DNA from: Chitinophagaceae bacterium
GTDB taxonomy: Bacteria; Bacteroidota; Bacteroidia; Cytophagales; Cytophagaceae
Direction: 5' to 3'
NCBI GenBank assembly: GCA_028288365.1
Contig: JAQBNU010000068.1
Span: 36,264-100,263 of the forward strand
Length of the DNA stretch: 64,000 bases
Made by a program: the position numbers and the translations under genes. The stretch's first letter is position 1. Every line of letters starts with the position of its first letter. The notes below the pieces were generated by a model. That model ran no database searches. It was not told the DNA's origin and worked only from the letters and a program-made list of their open reading frames with translations. Below, piece by piece: positions 34,652 to 43,830 of the stretch.

Positions 34652-35416
34652 ATGTTAAAGAAATTATTTTTGGTTGCATGGTGTGTGGTCTTCATGATCG
34701 CCTGCGTGACTCCCAAAAAATTGAGGTACATGTCCGATTTATCTTCGGATTCTGCATCAACAACTGTCTATGATTCTTCAACAACCTACAGATTAAAAAG
34801 CGGAGATATATTGTACCTGAAAGTAATCAGTTCCACGGACAGTAAAATGGAATTGTTTAACCAGTCACTCAACAATCAGTCAGGGACTGCGGGGGTACAA
34901 ACAAGCTTATTGACAGGGAACCTGATCGATGAATACGGGGACATTGAATTACCAATGGTCGGCTTAATCAAGTTGTCGGGCCTGACATTGAAAGAGGCAG
35001 AAAAAAAGATCAATGAAAAAATGTCGGAGTACTTGACCTATGTGACTGTCAGTGTAAAACTACTGAGTTTCCGTGTCATGGTCATGGGAGAAGTGGCGAG
35101 TCCAGGCATCAAACAAATAGACCGGTCTCATGTTACCATCCTGGAAGCCTTGTCTATGGCAGGCGACATGTCTGATTTGGCGAATCGAAAAAAAGTAAGA
35201 CTCATCAGAAAAGAAGGAAACCGCAATAAAGTATATACCATAGATATGAGATCGGTGAATATGCTGGCTTCTGAATACTACTACCTGCGTCCGGATGATG
35301 TGATTTATGTAGAACCATTACCGTACAAGTCATTGAGAGTAAGTGCCACCACGGTGACATTAGGATTCTCTCTTCTTTCCATTACATTTTCCGTTATCGC
35401 TATTCTGAGAAGATAA
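34652..35416 (+). CDS. Polysaccharide export lipoprotein, Wza-like
   Basis: From the ATG at 34652 the protein has 254 residues with a lipoprotein signal ending VVFMIACVTP. It contains the Poly_export domain (TYRLKSGDILYLKVIS, later DEYGDIELPMVGLIKLSGL) and a SLBB-type domain (VMGEVASPGIKQID, ATILEALSMAG-like VTILEALSMAGD), and a C-terminal membrane-like helix. It should form the outer-membrane outlet. An earlier ATG at 34619 overlaps the preceding gene and lacks a signal peptide start. Confidence 0.92.
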   Translation: MLKKLFLVAWCVVFMIACVTPKKLRYMSDLSSDSASTTVYDSSTTYRLKSGDILYLKVISSTDSKMELFNQSLNNQSGTAGVQTSLLTGNLIDEYGDIELPMVGLIKLSGLTLKEAEKKINEKMSEYLTYVTVSVKLLSFRVMVMGEVASPGIKQIDRSHVTILEALSMAGDMSDLANRKKVRLIRKEGNRNKVYTIDMRSVNMLASEYYYLRPDDVIYVEPLPYKSLRVSATTVTLGFSLLSITFSVIAILRR

Positions 35417-35419
35417 AAG

Positions 35420-37909
35420 ATGTCGAACACAGATTTAAAAAATGCGTCTCCCGATACGAATGTAAGCACTTCCAATAAGTTTGATTTCTGGTTGTTTCTA
35501 CATTATTGCTACAAGTATTGGTATTTGTTTATCATTACATTGGGCATTACCTATTCCCTTGGAAAGGCTTACATTCGCTATGCACAGCCGGTATATGCGG
35601 TGAATGCCATGATCCTTATCAAAGATGCTGGTAATTATTCCGCTAAAAGTTCCGGACAATTCATGGAAGGATTGGGGATGTTTAAAATGTCGTACAACCT
35701 GTACAATGAAATAGAAATTATTAAGTCTTACAGTTTAGTATATAAAGCGGTCAAGGCGCTGGACTTTGAAACCAGTTATTATGTGAGTGGTACCATCAAG
35801 ACGGGAGAAATTTATCAATCGTCTCCTGTAAAGGTAGTGCTGGATAGTACAGCAGCGACTCAACTGCGTGGTGTTCCTCTTTACATTTATTATGTCAGTG
35901 ATTCGACGTACAAGATTGTTCGAAAAACGTCATCAGAGAATCCATTTTTATTCTGGCAATCTTCGTCCAGCGTATTGGGTGAATACCATGGGGTGTATGG
36001 TAGACAATTGACTACACCAGAGTTTTCATTAACGGTTTATCCTTCGGTATTCTTTTCTGATTTGAAAAAATCTCAGGGCGAATATTATTTTATTGTCAAC
36101 GATTTATATTCTGTAGCCAGCAGCTATGCTTCTCGATTGACCGTTGTTCAACAGTCCAAGTATTCTTCCTTGGTTTCATTGAGCGTGTCGGGTGGCATGA
36201 TTGAAAAAGAAATTAACTTTTTAAATAAGTTGACGGATGCCTACATTCAATATGGGTTGGATGAAAAAAATGAAATCACTGTTAATACGATACGCTTCAT
36301 CGATGACCAGCTGGCCAAGATAACAGATTCACTGACCAATAGCTCCAATCAATTGGAACAGTTTCGTCATAAAGAAAACCTGGTCATGGTAGAAGGTAAT
36401 GCTGAAAAGGCATACGAAGAATTAGATATGCTGGAAAAACGAAAAGCGGAGATTCAGATTCAAACCAAATACTACCAATACTTATACGATTACATTTCTC
36501 AAAACCAGGACTTGAAAAAAGTTGTGGCACCTTCGGCAGTGGGCATTGCAGACATATTGCTGAATCAGTTGGTGGGAGAATTGTATACGTTACAATCGGA
36601 ACAAACTTCGCTTGCTTTTTCAGCAAAAGAAAAAAACCATACATTCACCGTTTTGGAAATTAAGATCAGGAACACGAAAGAAACCCTGATTGAAAACCTG
36701 AATAACCTCATCAAGACTTCCAATATTTATTTGAAGGATAACGAAGAGCGGTTGCAAAAAACATATACGCTGTTGTATAAACTTCCCAAGTCTCAACGCT
36801 ACCTGGCTGGTCTGCAAAGACAATACAGCGTCAATGAGAAAATATATAATGTATTGTTGGAGAAGAGAACAGAAGCGGGTATAGCAAAGGCATCCAATGT
36901 ATCGGATAATAAAATTATCAATCAATCTACATTAGGAGGTAAAATATTCCCTAATGAAAGTCTGGTGAATAAGAATGCGATGTTGTATGGAATTTTGATT
37001 CCTTTCCTGATCATTGTGTTCATTACGTATTTCAACAGTAAGATTATCAGTAAAGGCATGATCACCAGAAAAACCGATATCCCGATCATCGGTACACTGG
37101 GACATTTTGAAGGAAACTCGATCGTCCCCGTGCTCGATTTTCCTAAATCTTCCTTCTCAGAATCGATGCGTGCGATGCGACTGAACCTGCAGTATCTTGC
37201 TACACATACGCCAAAGAAAGTAATAGGAGTGACATCAACCATTAGTGGAGAAGGAAAAACATTCTTCGCCTTAAACCTGTCACTTTCTCTGATGCATTCA
37301 GGAGTTAAAGTGGTATTGTTAGGTGCTGATTTGAGAAGACCTCGTTTGACGGGCATGCTTAATTTACCGTACGACCGAGGAATTAGTTCCTACATCATTG
37401 GTAAGCATACCATCGACGAGATCATTCAGAAAAAATTCATTTCCAATCTGGATATTATTCCGGGAGGTCCTGTTCCGCCTAATCCTTCGGAGTTGATAGA
37501 GAATGAAAAGTTTTCTGAGCTGGTTACAGAGTTGAAGCAACGGTATGATTTTGTAGTGATCGATACCTCCCCTGTAGGTCTGGTGGCCGATTACCTGCTC
37601 ATTGCAAAGCATACCGATATCAACTTATTCATGCTGAGGCATGATTATACAAAAATAGGCATGGTGGAAGATCTCGAAGTCTTCAGAAGAGAAAATGCCA
37701 TCGCTGCACTGTATCTTGTATACAATGACGTAGAGCAAAATCTGGTCAGGATGGGCACAGGCTATAAATACGGCTATGGTTATGGTACTGGCAAAGGTTA
37801 TAACTATGGACATACAGGATATTATGCGACCACCAACGACAGCCGTAAAACCATTTTGGGTAGGGTTTTAAGTTTGTTCAAGAAAAAGGAGAACCTGGAT
37901 GATATGTAG
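35420..37909 (+). CDS. Wzc-like chain-length determinant fused to a BY-kinase
   Basis: The 829-residue inner-membrane protein has an N-terminal Wzz domain with membrane helices near residues 30 and 520, a long coiled middle, and a C-terminal tyrosine kinase. Walker A: VTSTISGEGKTFFALNLSLS; Walker A': VVLLGADLRRPRL (Gly replaces the first Asp of the usual form); Walker B: VVIDTSPVGLVAD. A tail with eight Tyr (GYKYGYGYG, GYNYGHTGYY) near residue 780-805 is the likely autophosphorylation cluster. It starts 3 bases after the Wza gene and controls polymer length and export. Confidence 0.94.
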   Translation: MSNTDLKNASPDTNVSTSNKFDFWLFLHYCYKYWYLFIITLGITYSLGKAYIRYAQPVYAVNAMILIKDAGNYSAKSSGQFMEGLGMFKMSYNLYNEIEIIKSYSLVYKAVKALDFETSYYVSGTIKTGEIYQSSPVKVVLDSTAATQLRGVPLYIYYVSDSTYKIVRKTSSENPFLFWQSSSSVLGEYHGVYGRQLTTPEFSLTVYPSVFFSDLKKSQGEYYFIVNDLYSVASSYASRLTVVQQSKYSSLVSLSVSGGMIEKEINFLNKLTDAYIQYGLDEKNEITVNTIRFIDDQLAKITDSLTNSSNQLEQFRHKENLVMVEGNAEKAYEELDMLEKRKAEIQIQTKYYQYLYDYISQNQDLKKVVAPSAVGIADILLNQLVGELYTLQSEQTSLAFSAKEKNHTFTVLEIKIRNTKETLIENLNNLIKTSNIYLKDNEERLQKTYTLLYKLPKSQRYLAGLQRQYSVNEKIYNVLLEKRTEAGIAKASNVSDNKIINQSTLGGKIFPNESLVNKNAMLYGILIPFLIIVFITYFNSKIISKGMITRKTDIPIIGTLGHFEGNSIVPVLDFPKSSFSESMRAMRLNLQYLATHTPKKVIGVTSTISGEGKTFFALNLSLSLMHSGVKVVLLGADLRRPRLTGMLNLPYDRGISSYIIGKHTIDEIIQKKFISNLDIIPGGPVPPNPSELIENEKFSELVTELKQRYDFVVIDTSPVGLVADYLLIAKHTDINLFMLRHDYTKIGMVEDLEVFRRENAIAALYLVYNDVEQNLVRMGTGYKYGYGYGTGKGYNYGHTGYYATTNDSRKTILGRVLSLFKKKENLDDM

Positions 37910-38153
37910 CAAATCATTGGTCTACCGCTAAACTATTTTGCTTCGTTATTGCGCATTCTATCCCTTCTTTTCGCTCACAGAGGCTGCATCAGGCTTTGAG
38001 GGTTTCTTTGGGTCGGTATTTAGTGTTTGCCGTTATTTTTTTTTACCGTACTAAAGTGTGTTTTTATCTACATAGAAGTATTTTAAAAGCTAACAGATTT
38101 GTAGTAAAGGGGTTTAAAGGTTATATTTGGATAATAAAACGAGCATCTCCTTA

Positions 38154-38345
38154 ATGAAAAGAATACTATTTATTTCGACTTTGGTGTTGGGTTTGGGTTT
38201 AACAACGGTTTGGTCTCAGCCGCAACCACCAGATGATCCGGGTGATGTGCCTATTGACGGAGGCTTAAGTTTACTTGTAGCGAGTGGTTTGGGATATGGT
38301 GTATATCGCTATAAAAAAGCAAAAAACTCTCAAAAAGACTCTTAG
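38154..38345 (+). CDS. PID-CTERM-like sorting-signal peptide (63 aa)
   Basis: The product has a signal peptide (MKRILFISTLVLGLGLTTVW, cleavage near SQP), a short Pro/Asp-rich linker (PQPPDDPGD), a PIDGG motif, one membrane helix (LSLLVASGLGYGVY) and a basic tail (RYKKAKNSQK). This motif-helix-basic layout is that of C-terminal sorting signals cleaved by exosortases; the PID form is known from Bacteroidota. Mature peptide would be about 20 residues before the motif, so it is almost only a sorting tag. A TTG at 38127 would add nine residues and hide the signal peptide start, so I chose the ATG. It lies between Wzc and the ABC genes. Confidence 0.75.
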   Translation: MKRILFISTLVLGLGLTTVWSQPQPPDDPGDVPIDGGLSLLVASGLGYGVYRYKKAKNSQKDS

Positions 38346-38367
38346 TTAAATTTAACGTCAAAATAGT

Positions 38368-38385
38368 GAGCCTCTAGAGAGGCTC
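38368..38385 (+). terminator. Hairpin terminator after the PID-CTERM gene
   Basis: GAGCCTCT-AG-AGAGGCTC is an 8-bp stem followed by CTTTTG. It lies 22 bases beyond the PID-CTERM stop and 12 bases before the next ATG, so the ABC genes may be on a reduced read-through transcript. Confidence 0.7.
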
Positions 38386-38397
38386 CTTTTGTTTGGT

Positions 38398-39255
38398 ATG
38401 AGTAATCAAAACGAAGAGGATTGGGATCTGATCATAAAACCTCGTACACCTTTCTTTCATTTTGAAATAAAGGAAGTATGGGAATACAGAGACCTGCTTT
38501 TACTCATGGTCAAACGAGATCTCACAACCGTCTACAAACAAACCATTCTGGGGCCGCTGTGGTTTATACTGCAACCTATCCTGACTACACTTATTTTCAC
38601 CTTGATCTTTGGTGAAATTGCCGGATTGCCAACCGGCAAAATGCCAGCCTTACTTTTTTATTTGTCTGGTCTTATCATCTGGAATTATTTTTCAGAGACC
38701 TTACTCAGTACTTCGAAAACATTTACTGACAATGCCGCCATCTTCGGGAAGGTCTACTTCCCTCGTCTGATCATGCCTTTGGCGAAAGTGATTTCAGGCT
38801 TGCTGAAATTCTTCATTCAATTTGTTTTATTTCTAATGGTGCTGTGGTTCTTTATTTTATTTAAAGGATTACATATTTCTGTTGATGCTTCTTTTTTGCT
38901 GATCCCTGTTTTAGTATTGCTCATGGCAGGATTAGGATTGGGTGCTGGTATTGTATTGTCTGCACTCACTACCAAGTACAGAGATCTGATCTTTCTGATT
39001 AATTTTGGTGTGCAATTGATGATGTATGCAACGCCTGTTATCATTCCTTTATCTGATGTTCCATCACATTATCAATGGATCATGACCATCAATCCTATGA
39101 CATCTGTTATTGAAACATTTCGTTATGCCTTTTTGGGTACCGGTACATTGGATGTGTCTGGATTATTATACAGTTTGATCTTTACTACTCTGCTTCTTTT
39201 TATAGGAATCATGGTCTTTAATAAAGTGGAGAAATCTTTCATCGATACCGTTTAA
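38398..39255 (+). CDS. ABC-2 type polysaccharide exporter permease, Wzm-like
   Basis: From the ATG at 38398 the protein has 285 residues and six membrane helices. YRDLLLLMVKRDLTTVYKQT, then GPLWFILQPILTTLIFTLIF and NPMTSVIETFRYAFLG are typical of the ABC-2 permeases that move lipid-linked polysaccharides inward to outward. A TTG three codons upstream is less likely. It is followed after 29 bases by its ATPase. Confidence 0.93.
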   Translation: MSNQNEEDWDLIIKPRTPFFHFEIKEVWEYRDLLLLMVKRDLTTVYKQTILGPLWFILQPILTTLIFTLIFGEIAGLPTGKMPALLFYLSGLIIWNYFSETLLSTSKTFTDNAAIFGKVYFPRLIMPLAKVISGLLKFFIQFVLFLMVLWFFILFKGLHISVDASFLLIPVLVLLMAGLGLGAGIVLSALTTKYRDLIFLINFGVQLMMYATPVIIPLSDVPSHYQWIMTINPMTSVIETFRYAFLGTGTLDVSGLLYSLIFTTLLLFIGIMVFNKVEKSFIDTV

Positions 39256-39284
39256 CTTTACCTGTTACGATTTCTAATCTGATT

Positions 39285-40565
39285 ATGTCTTCCTCACGTT
39301 CCGTCATTAAAGTCGAAAAAATGTCCAAGCTCTACAGGCTTGGGCAGGTGAGCACTGGTTCGGTGAGTCATGACCTGAATCGTTGGTGGGCTGGCCTGCG
39401 AGGCAAAGAAGATCCTTACCTGAAGATCGGTGAAAAGAACGACCGGTTGAAAAAAGGTGACTCAGAATATGTATGGGCACTGAAGGATATCAATTTCGAA
39501 GTGCAGCAAGGTGATATACTTGGTATCATTGGGAAAAATGGAGCAGGTAAATCTACGTTGCTAAAATTACTCAGCCGCACCACATCTCCTACACAAGGCA
39601 GCATCAAAGTAAAAGGAAGAATAGCGTCTTTGCTGGAAGTAGGTACAGGCTTTCATCCGGAGTTGACAGGCAGGGAAAATATATTTCTGAACGGCGCTAT
39701 TTTGGGAATGAACAAAACGGAGATTAAACGGAAGTTTGATCAGATTGTAGATTTCGCCGGAGTAGAACGCTACATTGATACTCCCGTGAAGAGATACAGT
39801 TCAGGTATGTATGTACGACTGGCATTTGCAGTAGCTGCTCATTTGGAATCAGAAATTTTAGTCATCGACGAAGTATTGGCGGTTGGAGATCTGGAATTTC
39901 AAAAAAAATGTATGGGAAAAATGGGTGATGTGGCAAGTGAAGACGGTAAAACGATTTTGTTTGTAAGCCACAACATGCAAGCCATACAAAAGATGTGCAA
40001 CAAAGGACTGCTATTGAAAAATGGTTTGTTGAGCAGTCAGGGAAGTATGGATAAAATTATTCAGGAATACCTGAGCGATGCTTCTCCCAACCAGGCAAAT
40101 GTTGAGATCGACAATGGTCAATCGAAAGAACTGATGCCTGGCTATGCCATGAATATTCAAATCATAGACGAGCAACAACAGTTGATACCAGAAATACCGG
40201 TGGGGAAACCCTGGTCTATTAAAGTGCGTTACCAGATTAATACTTCCTTAGAATCATTTGTTTTCGCCATAGGAATAAGTACAGAACTCGATGTTGCCAT
40301 TCGTACGGTATTCACAGAAGCTCATAAAGTATTACCCGGTCAATATGAAGCGGTATTGAGTTATACAGACATCCTGTTGAGTTCGGGGAAATATAATCTT
40401 GCCATCGGACTTTCCAATTATGAAAAAACCTTTGCTTATTACCCTGATGTGGCTTGTGTGTGGATATCTGACATCTCCGATATTCGCAATGAAAAAATTA
40501 TAAAAACAAAAGCGACAGGCTTGATCATAAATCCTTTGAATATATATGTTACTAAGATATCTTAA
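39285..40565 (+). CDS. ABC polysaccharide exporter ATPase, Wzt-like
   Basis: The 426-residue protein has an ABC domain (residues 1-260) with Walker A GKNGAGKST, signature YSSGMYVRLAFAVAAHL, and Walker B EILVIDEVLAVGD. Residues 270-426 form a C-terminal domain of the Wzt_C type that binds the polysaccharide end in related exporters. The long form is usual for O-antigen exporters. Its 3' end overlaps the acyltransferase gene by 20 bases. Confidence 0.94.
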   Translation: MSSSRSVIKVEKMSKLYRLGQVSTGSVSHDLNRWWAGLRGKEDPYLKIGEKNDRLKKGDSEYVWALKDINFEVQQGDILGIIGKNGAGKSTLLKLLSRTTSPTQGSIKVKGRIASLLEVGTGFHPELTGRENIFLNGAILGMNKTEIKRKFDQIVDFAGVERYIDTPVKRYSSGMYVRLAFAVAAHLESEILVIDEVLAVGDLEFQKKCMGKMGDVASEDGKTILFVSHNMQAIQKMCNKGLLLKNGLLSSQGSMDKIIQEYLSDASPNQANVEIDNGQSKELMPGYAMNIQIIDEQQQLIPEIPVGKPWSIKVRYQINTSLESFVFAIGISTELDVAIRTVFTEAHKVLPGQYEAVLSYTDILLSSGKYNLAIGLSNYEKTFAYYPDVACVWISDISDIRNEKIIKTKATGLIINPLNIYVTKIS

Positions 40566-41082
40566 GGCGAAGTTGCATCGACTTTTTTATCTGGAAACAG
40601 AGCCAATAGTAAAAAAAAGTCCTGAAGGAAGTATACTCATCGGTACTACCGATAAACTTATCCTGGGTCAACAGGTGACATTCGGAGGTGATGTGATATT
40701 GTATGCCAATGAAACGATTTCAATTGGTGATCATACGATGGTTGGAATGAATACGATCCTTCATACCACGACACATGATTACAAGGAACACCCGATGTGG
40801 CGTTATAGAATTGACAGACCCATTCGTATAGGCCAACATGTTTGGATAGGAACATCTTGTGTGGTATTGGCAGGTGTTATAATCGAAGATTATACGGTAG
40901 TGGCGGCTGGATCAGTGGTAGCGGCTAATGTACCCAAAGGAGCCATAGTAGCTGGAACCCCCGCTAGAATCATAGGTTATAGAGACCCTTCTTTCTATAA
41001 TGGAGCCATGAGTATAAAAGACTTGTCAGAAGCCTTGCCGAAGTCAGAAGGCCATTTGAATAAATGGTGCAAAGATCGTTAA
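40546..41082 (+). CDS. Left-handed beta-helix acyltransferase
   Basis: The 178-residue protein has the hexapeptide-repeat pattern: IGTTDKLILGQQVTFGG at the start, then WIGTSCVVLAGVIIEDYTVV, AAGSVVAANVPKGAIVAG and TPARIIGYRDP. Such enzymes transfer acetyl groups onto sugars. HTTTHDY (residues 63-69) holds the His expected at the active site. It overlaps the ABC ATPase gene by 20 bases. Confidence 0.9.
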   Translation: MLLRYLKAKLHRLFYLETEPIVKKSPEGSILIGTTDKLILGQQVTFGGDVILYANETISIGDHTMVGMNTILHTTTHDYKEHPMWRYRIDRPIRIGQHVWIGTSCVVLAGVIIEDYTVVAAGSVVAANVPKGAIVAGTPARIIGYRDPSFYNGAMSIKDLSEALPKSEGHLNKWCKDR

Positions 41083-41109
41083 CATTACAAATAGAATTAC
41101 TCATTCCTT

Positions 41110-41892
41110 ATGCTTCGATTATTGTTGGATAAACTCAACAAGAGACTTAATCCTCTTAGACCGTTGAATGGATCTTTAATAGATGCCGTAGGTTCTTCCA
41201 ATGAAAACAATCGTGACGTCTGGGTCAAAAAACAATTGACCAATCTGCCTGCCGATTCTTCCTTGCTGGATGCCGGAGCAGGAGAACAACCCTATAAAAA
41301 ATATTGCAGCCATCTTCATTATGTTTCGCAGGATTTTGCGCAATACAACCCTCAAGAATTGAAGCAAGGATTGCAGATGAAGGAATGGGATTATGGCACG
41401 CTGGATATTGTATCCGATGTCGCTGCCATTCCAAGACCTGATGCAAGCTTCGATGTGGTGTTGTGCACAGAAGTCATTGAACATATTGTCAATCCAATAG
41501 ACGCGATAAAAGAATTTTCCCGTTTGTTAAAACCAGGAGGACAACTTATTTTAACTGCTCCATTTTGCAGCATGACGCATTTTGCACCGTATCATTTTTA
41601 TTCAGGATACAACCGTTTTTTTTACGAGACCGTTTTGAATAGGGAAGGTTTCGACATCGTAGAAATGTCGGAGAATGGAAATTATTTTGAATACGTTGCG
41701 CAGGAATTGAAAAGAGTAAATGCTATTGGTACTAAGTATGCAGACCATGCGCCAAGTGCTGACGTGATCGAAGCTCAGCAAGTGTTATTGGATTATCTGG
41801 CTCAATGTTCAACAAAAGATGAGGGATCTAAAGAGTTACTTTTTTTTGGAATGCATGTAAGGGCCATCAAAAAAGATCCGTCGCGTTTATGA
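41110..41892 (+). CDS. SAM-dependent methyltransferase, class I
   Basis: The 260-residue protein has a SAM-binding fold: SLLDAGAGEQPYKKY (motif I), an acidic FDVVLCTEVIEHIVNPIDAI stretch and LLKPGGQLILTAPF. It is Methyltransf_11-like. The acceptor is probably a sugar of the polymer or its lipid carrier. It overlaps the next gene by 4 bases. Confidence 0.85.
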   Translation: MLRLLLDKLNKRLNPLRPLNGSLIDAVGSSNENNRDVWVKKQLTNLPADSSLLDAGAGEQPYKKYCSHLHYVSQDFAQYNPQELKQGLQMKEWDYGTLDIVSDVAAIPRPDASFDVVLCTEVIEHIVNPIDAIKEFSRLLKPGGQLILTAPFCSMTHFAPYHFYSGYNRFFYETVLNREGFDIVEMSENGNYFEYVAQELKRVNAIGTKYADHAPSADVIEAQQVLLDYLAQCSTKDEGSKELLFFGMHVRAIKKDPSRL

Positions 41893-42761
41893 TCGTTGTC
41901 AAGTTACAAGGTGGATTAGGAAATCAGATGTTTCAGTATGCATTGGGAAAAGCCATGGCAAAGATTTATCAAAGTCCGTTTAGCTTAGACCTCGATTTTT
42001 TATTGGATCGCACACCGGATAAAGGAGCAGGTTTCGTATTCAGAGAGTATGACCTGGATGTTTTCTCTGTGCATCCCATTATTGCTAAAACAGGACAAGA
42101 AGTAAAATATCGTCAGCCTGGTTTTTTTGATCGGCTATCTTCGGGTTTTAAAAAAAGAACGGTTTATAAAGAATCTTTTTTTCAATTTGATCAACGGGTA
42201 TTATCCGTCAAGCCGGATGTATACTTAGACGGTTACTGGCAGAGCAGCCGCTATTTTGAAACGGTAGAAAAAGAATTGCGTGCAGATTTTACATTTGTAC
42301 ATTCCATTGAAAAAAAATCACAGGAGTTGCACCGTGACATTCTTTTCACAGATTCTATCTGTGTCAATGTAAGGCGTGCAGATTTTCTGACCAGTGGGTT
42401 TCATGGAGTATGTGGAATGAATTATTTCGAACCGGCTCTTGAGTACCTGGCCTCTTCACTGGCAAATCCGAAAGCATTTATTTTTTCTGATGATCCGGTA
42501 TGGTGTGAAGAAAATTTTAAATTGAAAATTCCAACACAGGTTGTTGATCATACACACAAGGGATTTAAATTTTCCAATCAACTGCAATTAATGGCGGCTT
42601 GCAAACATTTTGTGATACCGAACAGTACCTTTGCCTGGTGGGCCGTGTGGTTGAGTAATAAAGAAAACAGCAAAGTCATTGCACCTAAAAAATGGTTCAA
42701 TGACGAGCATATCAATACGAACGATCTTATTCCTGCACACTGGATGAGGTTTGATAATTAA
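41889..42761 (+). CDS. Alpha-1,2-fucosyltransferase-like glycosyltransferase (GT11)
   Basis: The 290-residue protein has the GT11 N-terminus [20 protein letters not shown], motif VNVRRADFL (family form HxRRGDY), then [12 protein letters not shown] and [13 protein letters not shown]11 enzymes add fucose or galactose in alpha-1,2 linkage. No GDP-fucose synthesis genes are in the window. It overlaps the methyltransferase gene by 4 bases. Confidence 0.9.
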   Translation: MIVVKLQGGLGNQMFQYALGKAMAKIYQSPFSLDLDFLLDRTPDKGAGFVFREYDLDVFSVHPIIAKTGQEVKYRQPGFFDRLSSGFKKRTVYKESFFQFDQRVLSVKPDVYLDGYWQSSRYFETVEKELRADFTFVHSIEKKSQELHRDILFTDSICVNVRRADFLTSGFHGVCGMNYFEPALEYLASSLANPKAFIFSDDPVWCEENFKLKIPTQVVDHTHKGFKFSNQLQLMAACKHFVIPNSTFAWWAVWLSNKENSKVIAPKKWFNDEHINTNDLIPAHWMRFDN

Positions 42762-42766
42762 GTGGT

Positions 42767-43822
42767 ATGAAAACATTGATCGTAACAGGTTCCGGAGGAT
42801 TGATAGGAAGCGAAGTCGTTGCTTTCTTCTCGGCTATGGGCTGGAAAATATATGGCATAGACAATAACATGCGCGCCGATTTTTTCGGGCCTCAGGGTGA
42901 CACGCGTTGGAACCAACAGCGATTGGTTCATGAATATGCTCGGTTCACTCATGTAGAATTGGACATTAGAGACCGAAGCCAGGTATTGAAATTTTTTGCT
43001 TCTATTTCGTATGATGCCATCATTCATGCAGCGGCACAACCCAGTCACGACCTGGCAGCTTCCAGGCCATTTGATGATTTTGATGTGAATGCGGTCGGTA
43101 CGTTGAATTTGCTCGAAGCCAACAGACAGTTCAATAAAGATGCGGTTTTCATACACATGTCTACGAACAAAGTATACGGAGATGCACCCAATGAAATCCA
43201 ATTAAAAGAAATGGATAAGCGTTGGGATTATGACGATGCCCAGTATTTAAATGGCATCAAAGAAAATTTCAGAATAGATCAATCCAAGCATTCCTTATTT
43301 GGCGCATCGAAAGTAGCTGCCGATATTATGGTACAGGAATATGGTCGTTATTTTCAAATGCCTACCTGTTGCCTGAGAGGTGGCTGCCTGACGGGCCCTA
43401 ACCATAGCGGTGTGGAGCTGCATGGCTTTTTGAGTTACCTCATCAAATGCAATCTCGAAGGGAAGCTTTACAAAATATTTGGATACAAAGGCAAGCAGGT
43501 GCGAGACAATATCCATTCTTTTGATGTGGTCAACTTTATGTATGAGTTCATCAAGGCTCCGCGCCTGGCAGAAGTATATAACATCGGTGGAGGTCGCAAC
43601 AATTCTATTTCTATACTGGAAGCCTTCGATTTGATCGGTTCTATTTCAGGTAAGAAAATGGAATATGAATACCTGGAAGAAAACAGACAGGGAGATCACA
43701 TGTGTTACATCTCTGATCTTTCAAAAATGAAATCACACTATACGGCCTGGGACATTACCAAAGATTTGCCGACTACTTTTCAGGAAATTCACAACGCCTG
43801 GACGACTAAACTTAAACGCTAA
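42767..43822 (+). CDS. NAD-dependent epimerase, CDP-paratose 2-epimerase-like
   Basis: The 351-residue protein has an NAD-binding [12 protein letters not shown], then [11 protein letters not shown] and [17 protein letters not shown], a signature of CDP-paratose 2-epimerase-like proteins. The usual YxxxK of this superfamily reads [11 protein letters not shown], with Phe for the catalytic Tyr. This may be standard in its subgroup. It converts nucleotide sugars; the exact substrate is uncertain. Five bases separate it from the GT11 gene. Confidence 0.8.
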   Translation: MKTLIVTGSGGLIGSEVVAFFSAMGWKIYGIDNNMRADFFGPQGDTRWNQQRLVHEYARFTHVELDIRDRSQVLKFFASISYDAIIHAAAQPSHDLAASRPFDDFDVNAVGTLNLLEANRQFNKDAVFIHMSTNKVYGDAPNEIQLKEMDKRWDYDDAQYLNGIKENFRIDQSKHSLFGASKVAADIMVQEYGRYFQMPTCCLRGGCLTGPNHSGVELHGFLSYLIKCNLEGKLYKIFGYKGKQVRDNIHSFDVVNFMYEFIKAPRLAEVYNIGGGRNNSISILEAFDLIGSISGKKMEYEYLEENRQGDHMCYISDLSKMKSHYTAWDITKDLPTTFQEIHNAWTTKLKR

Positions 43823-43830
43823 TAGATCTG

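Noticed and set aside
38127..38153. TTG start for the PID-CTERM gene
   Set aside because: It would place nine polar residues before a good signal peptide; the ATG at 38154 fits better.
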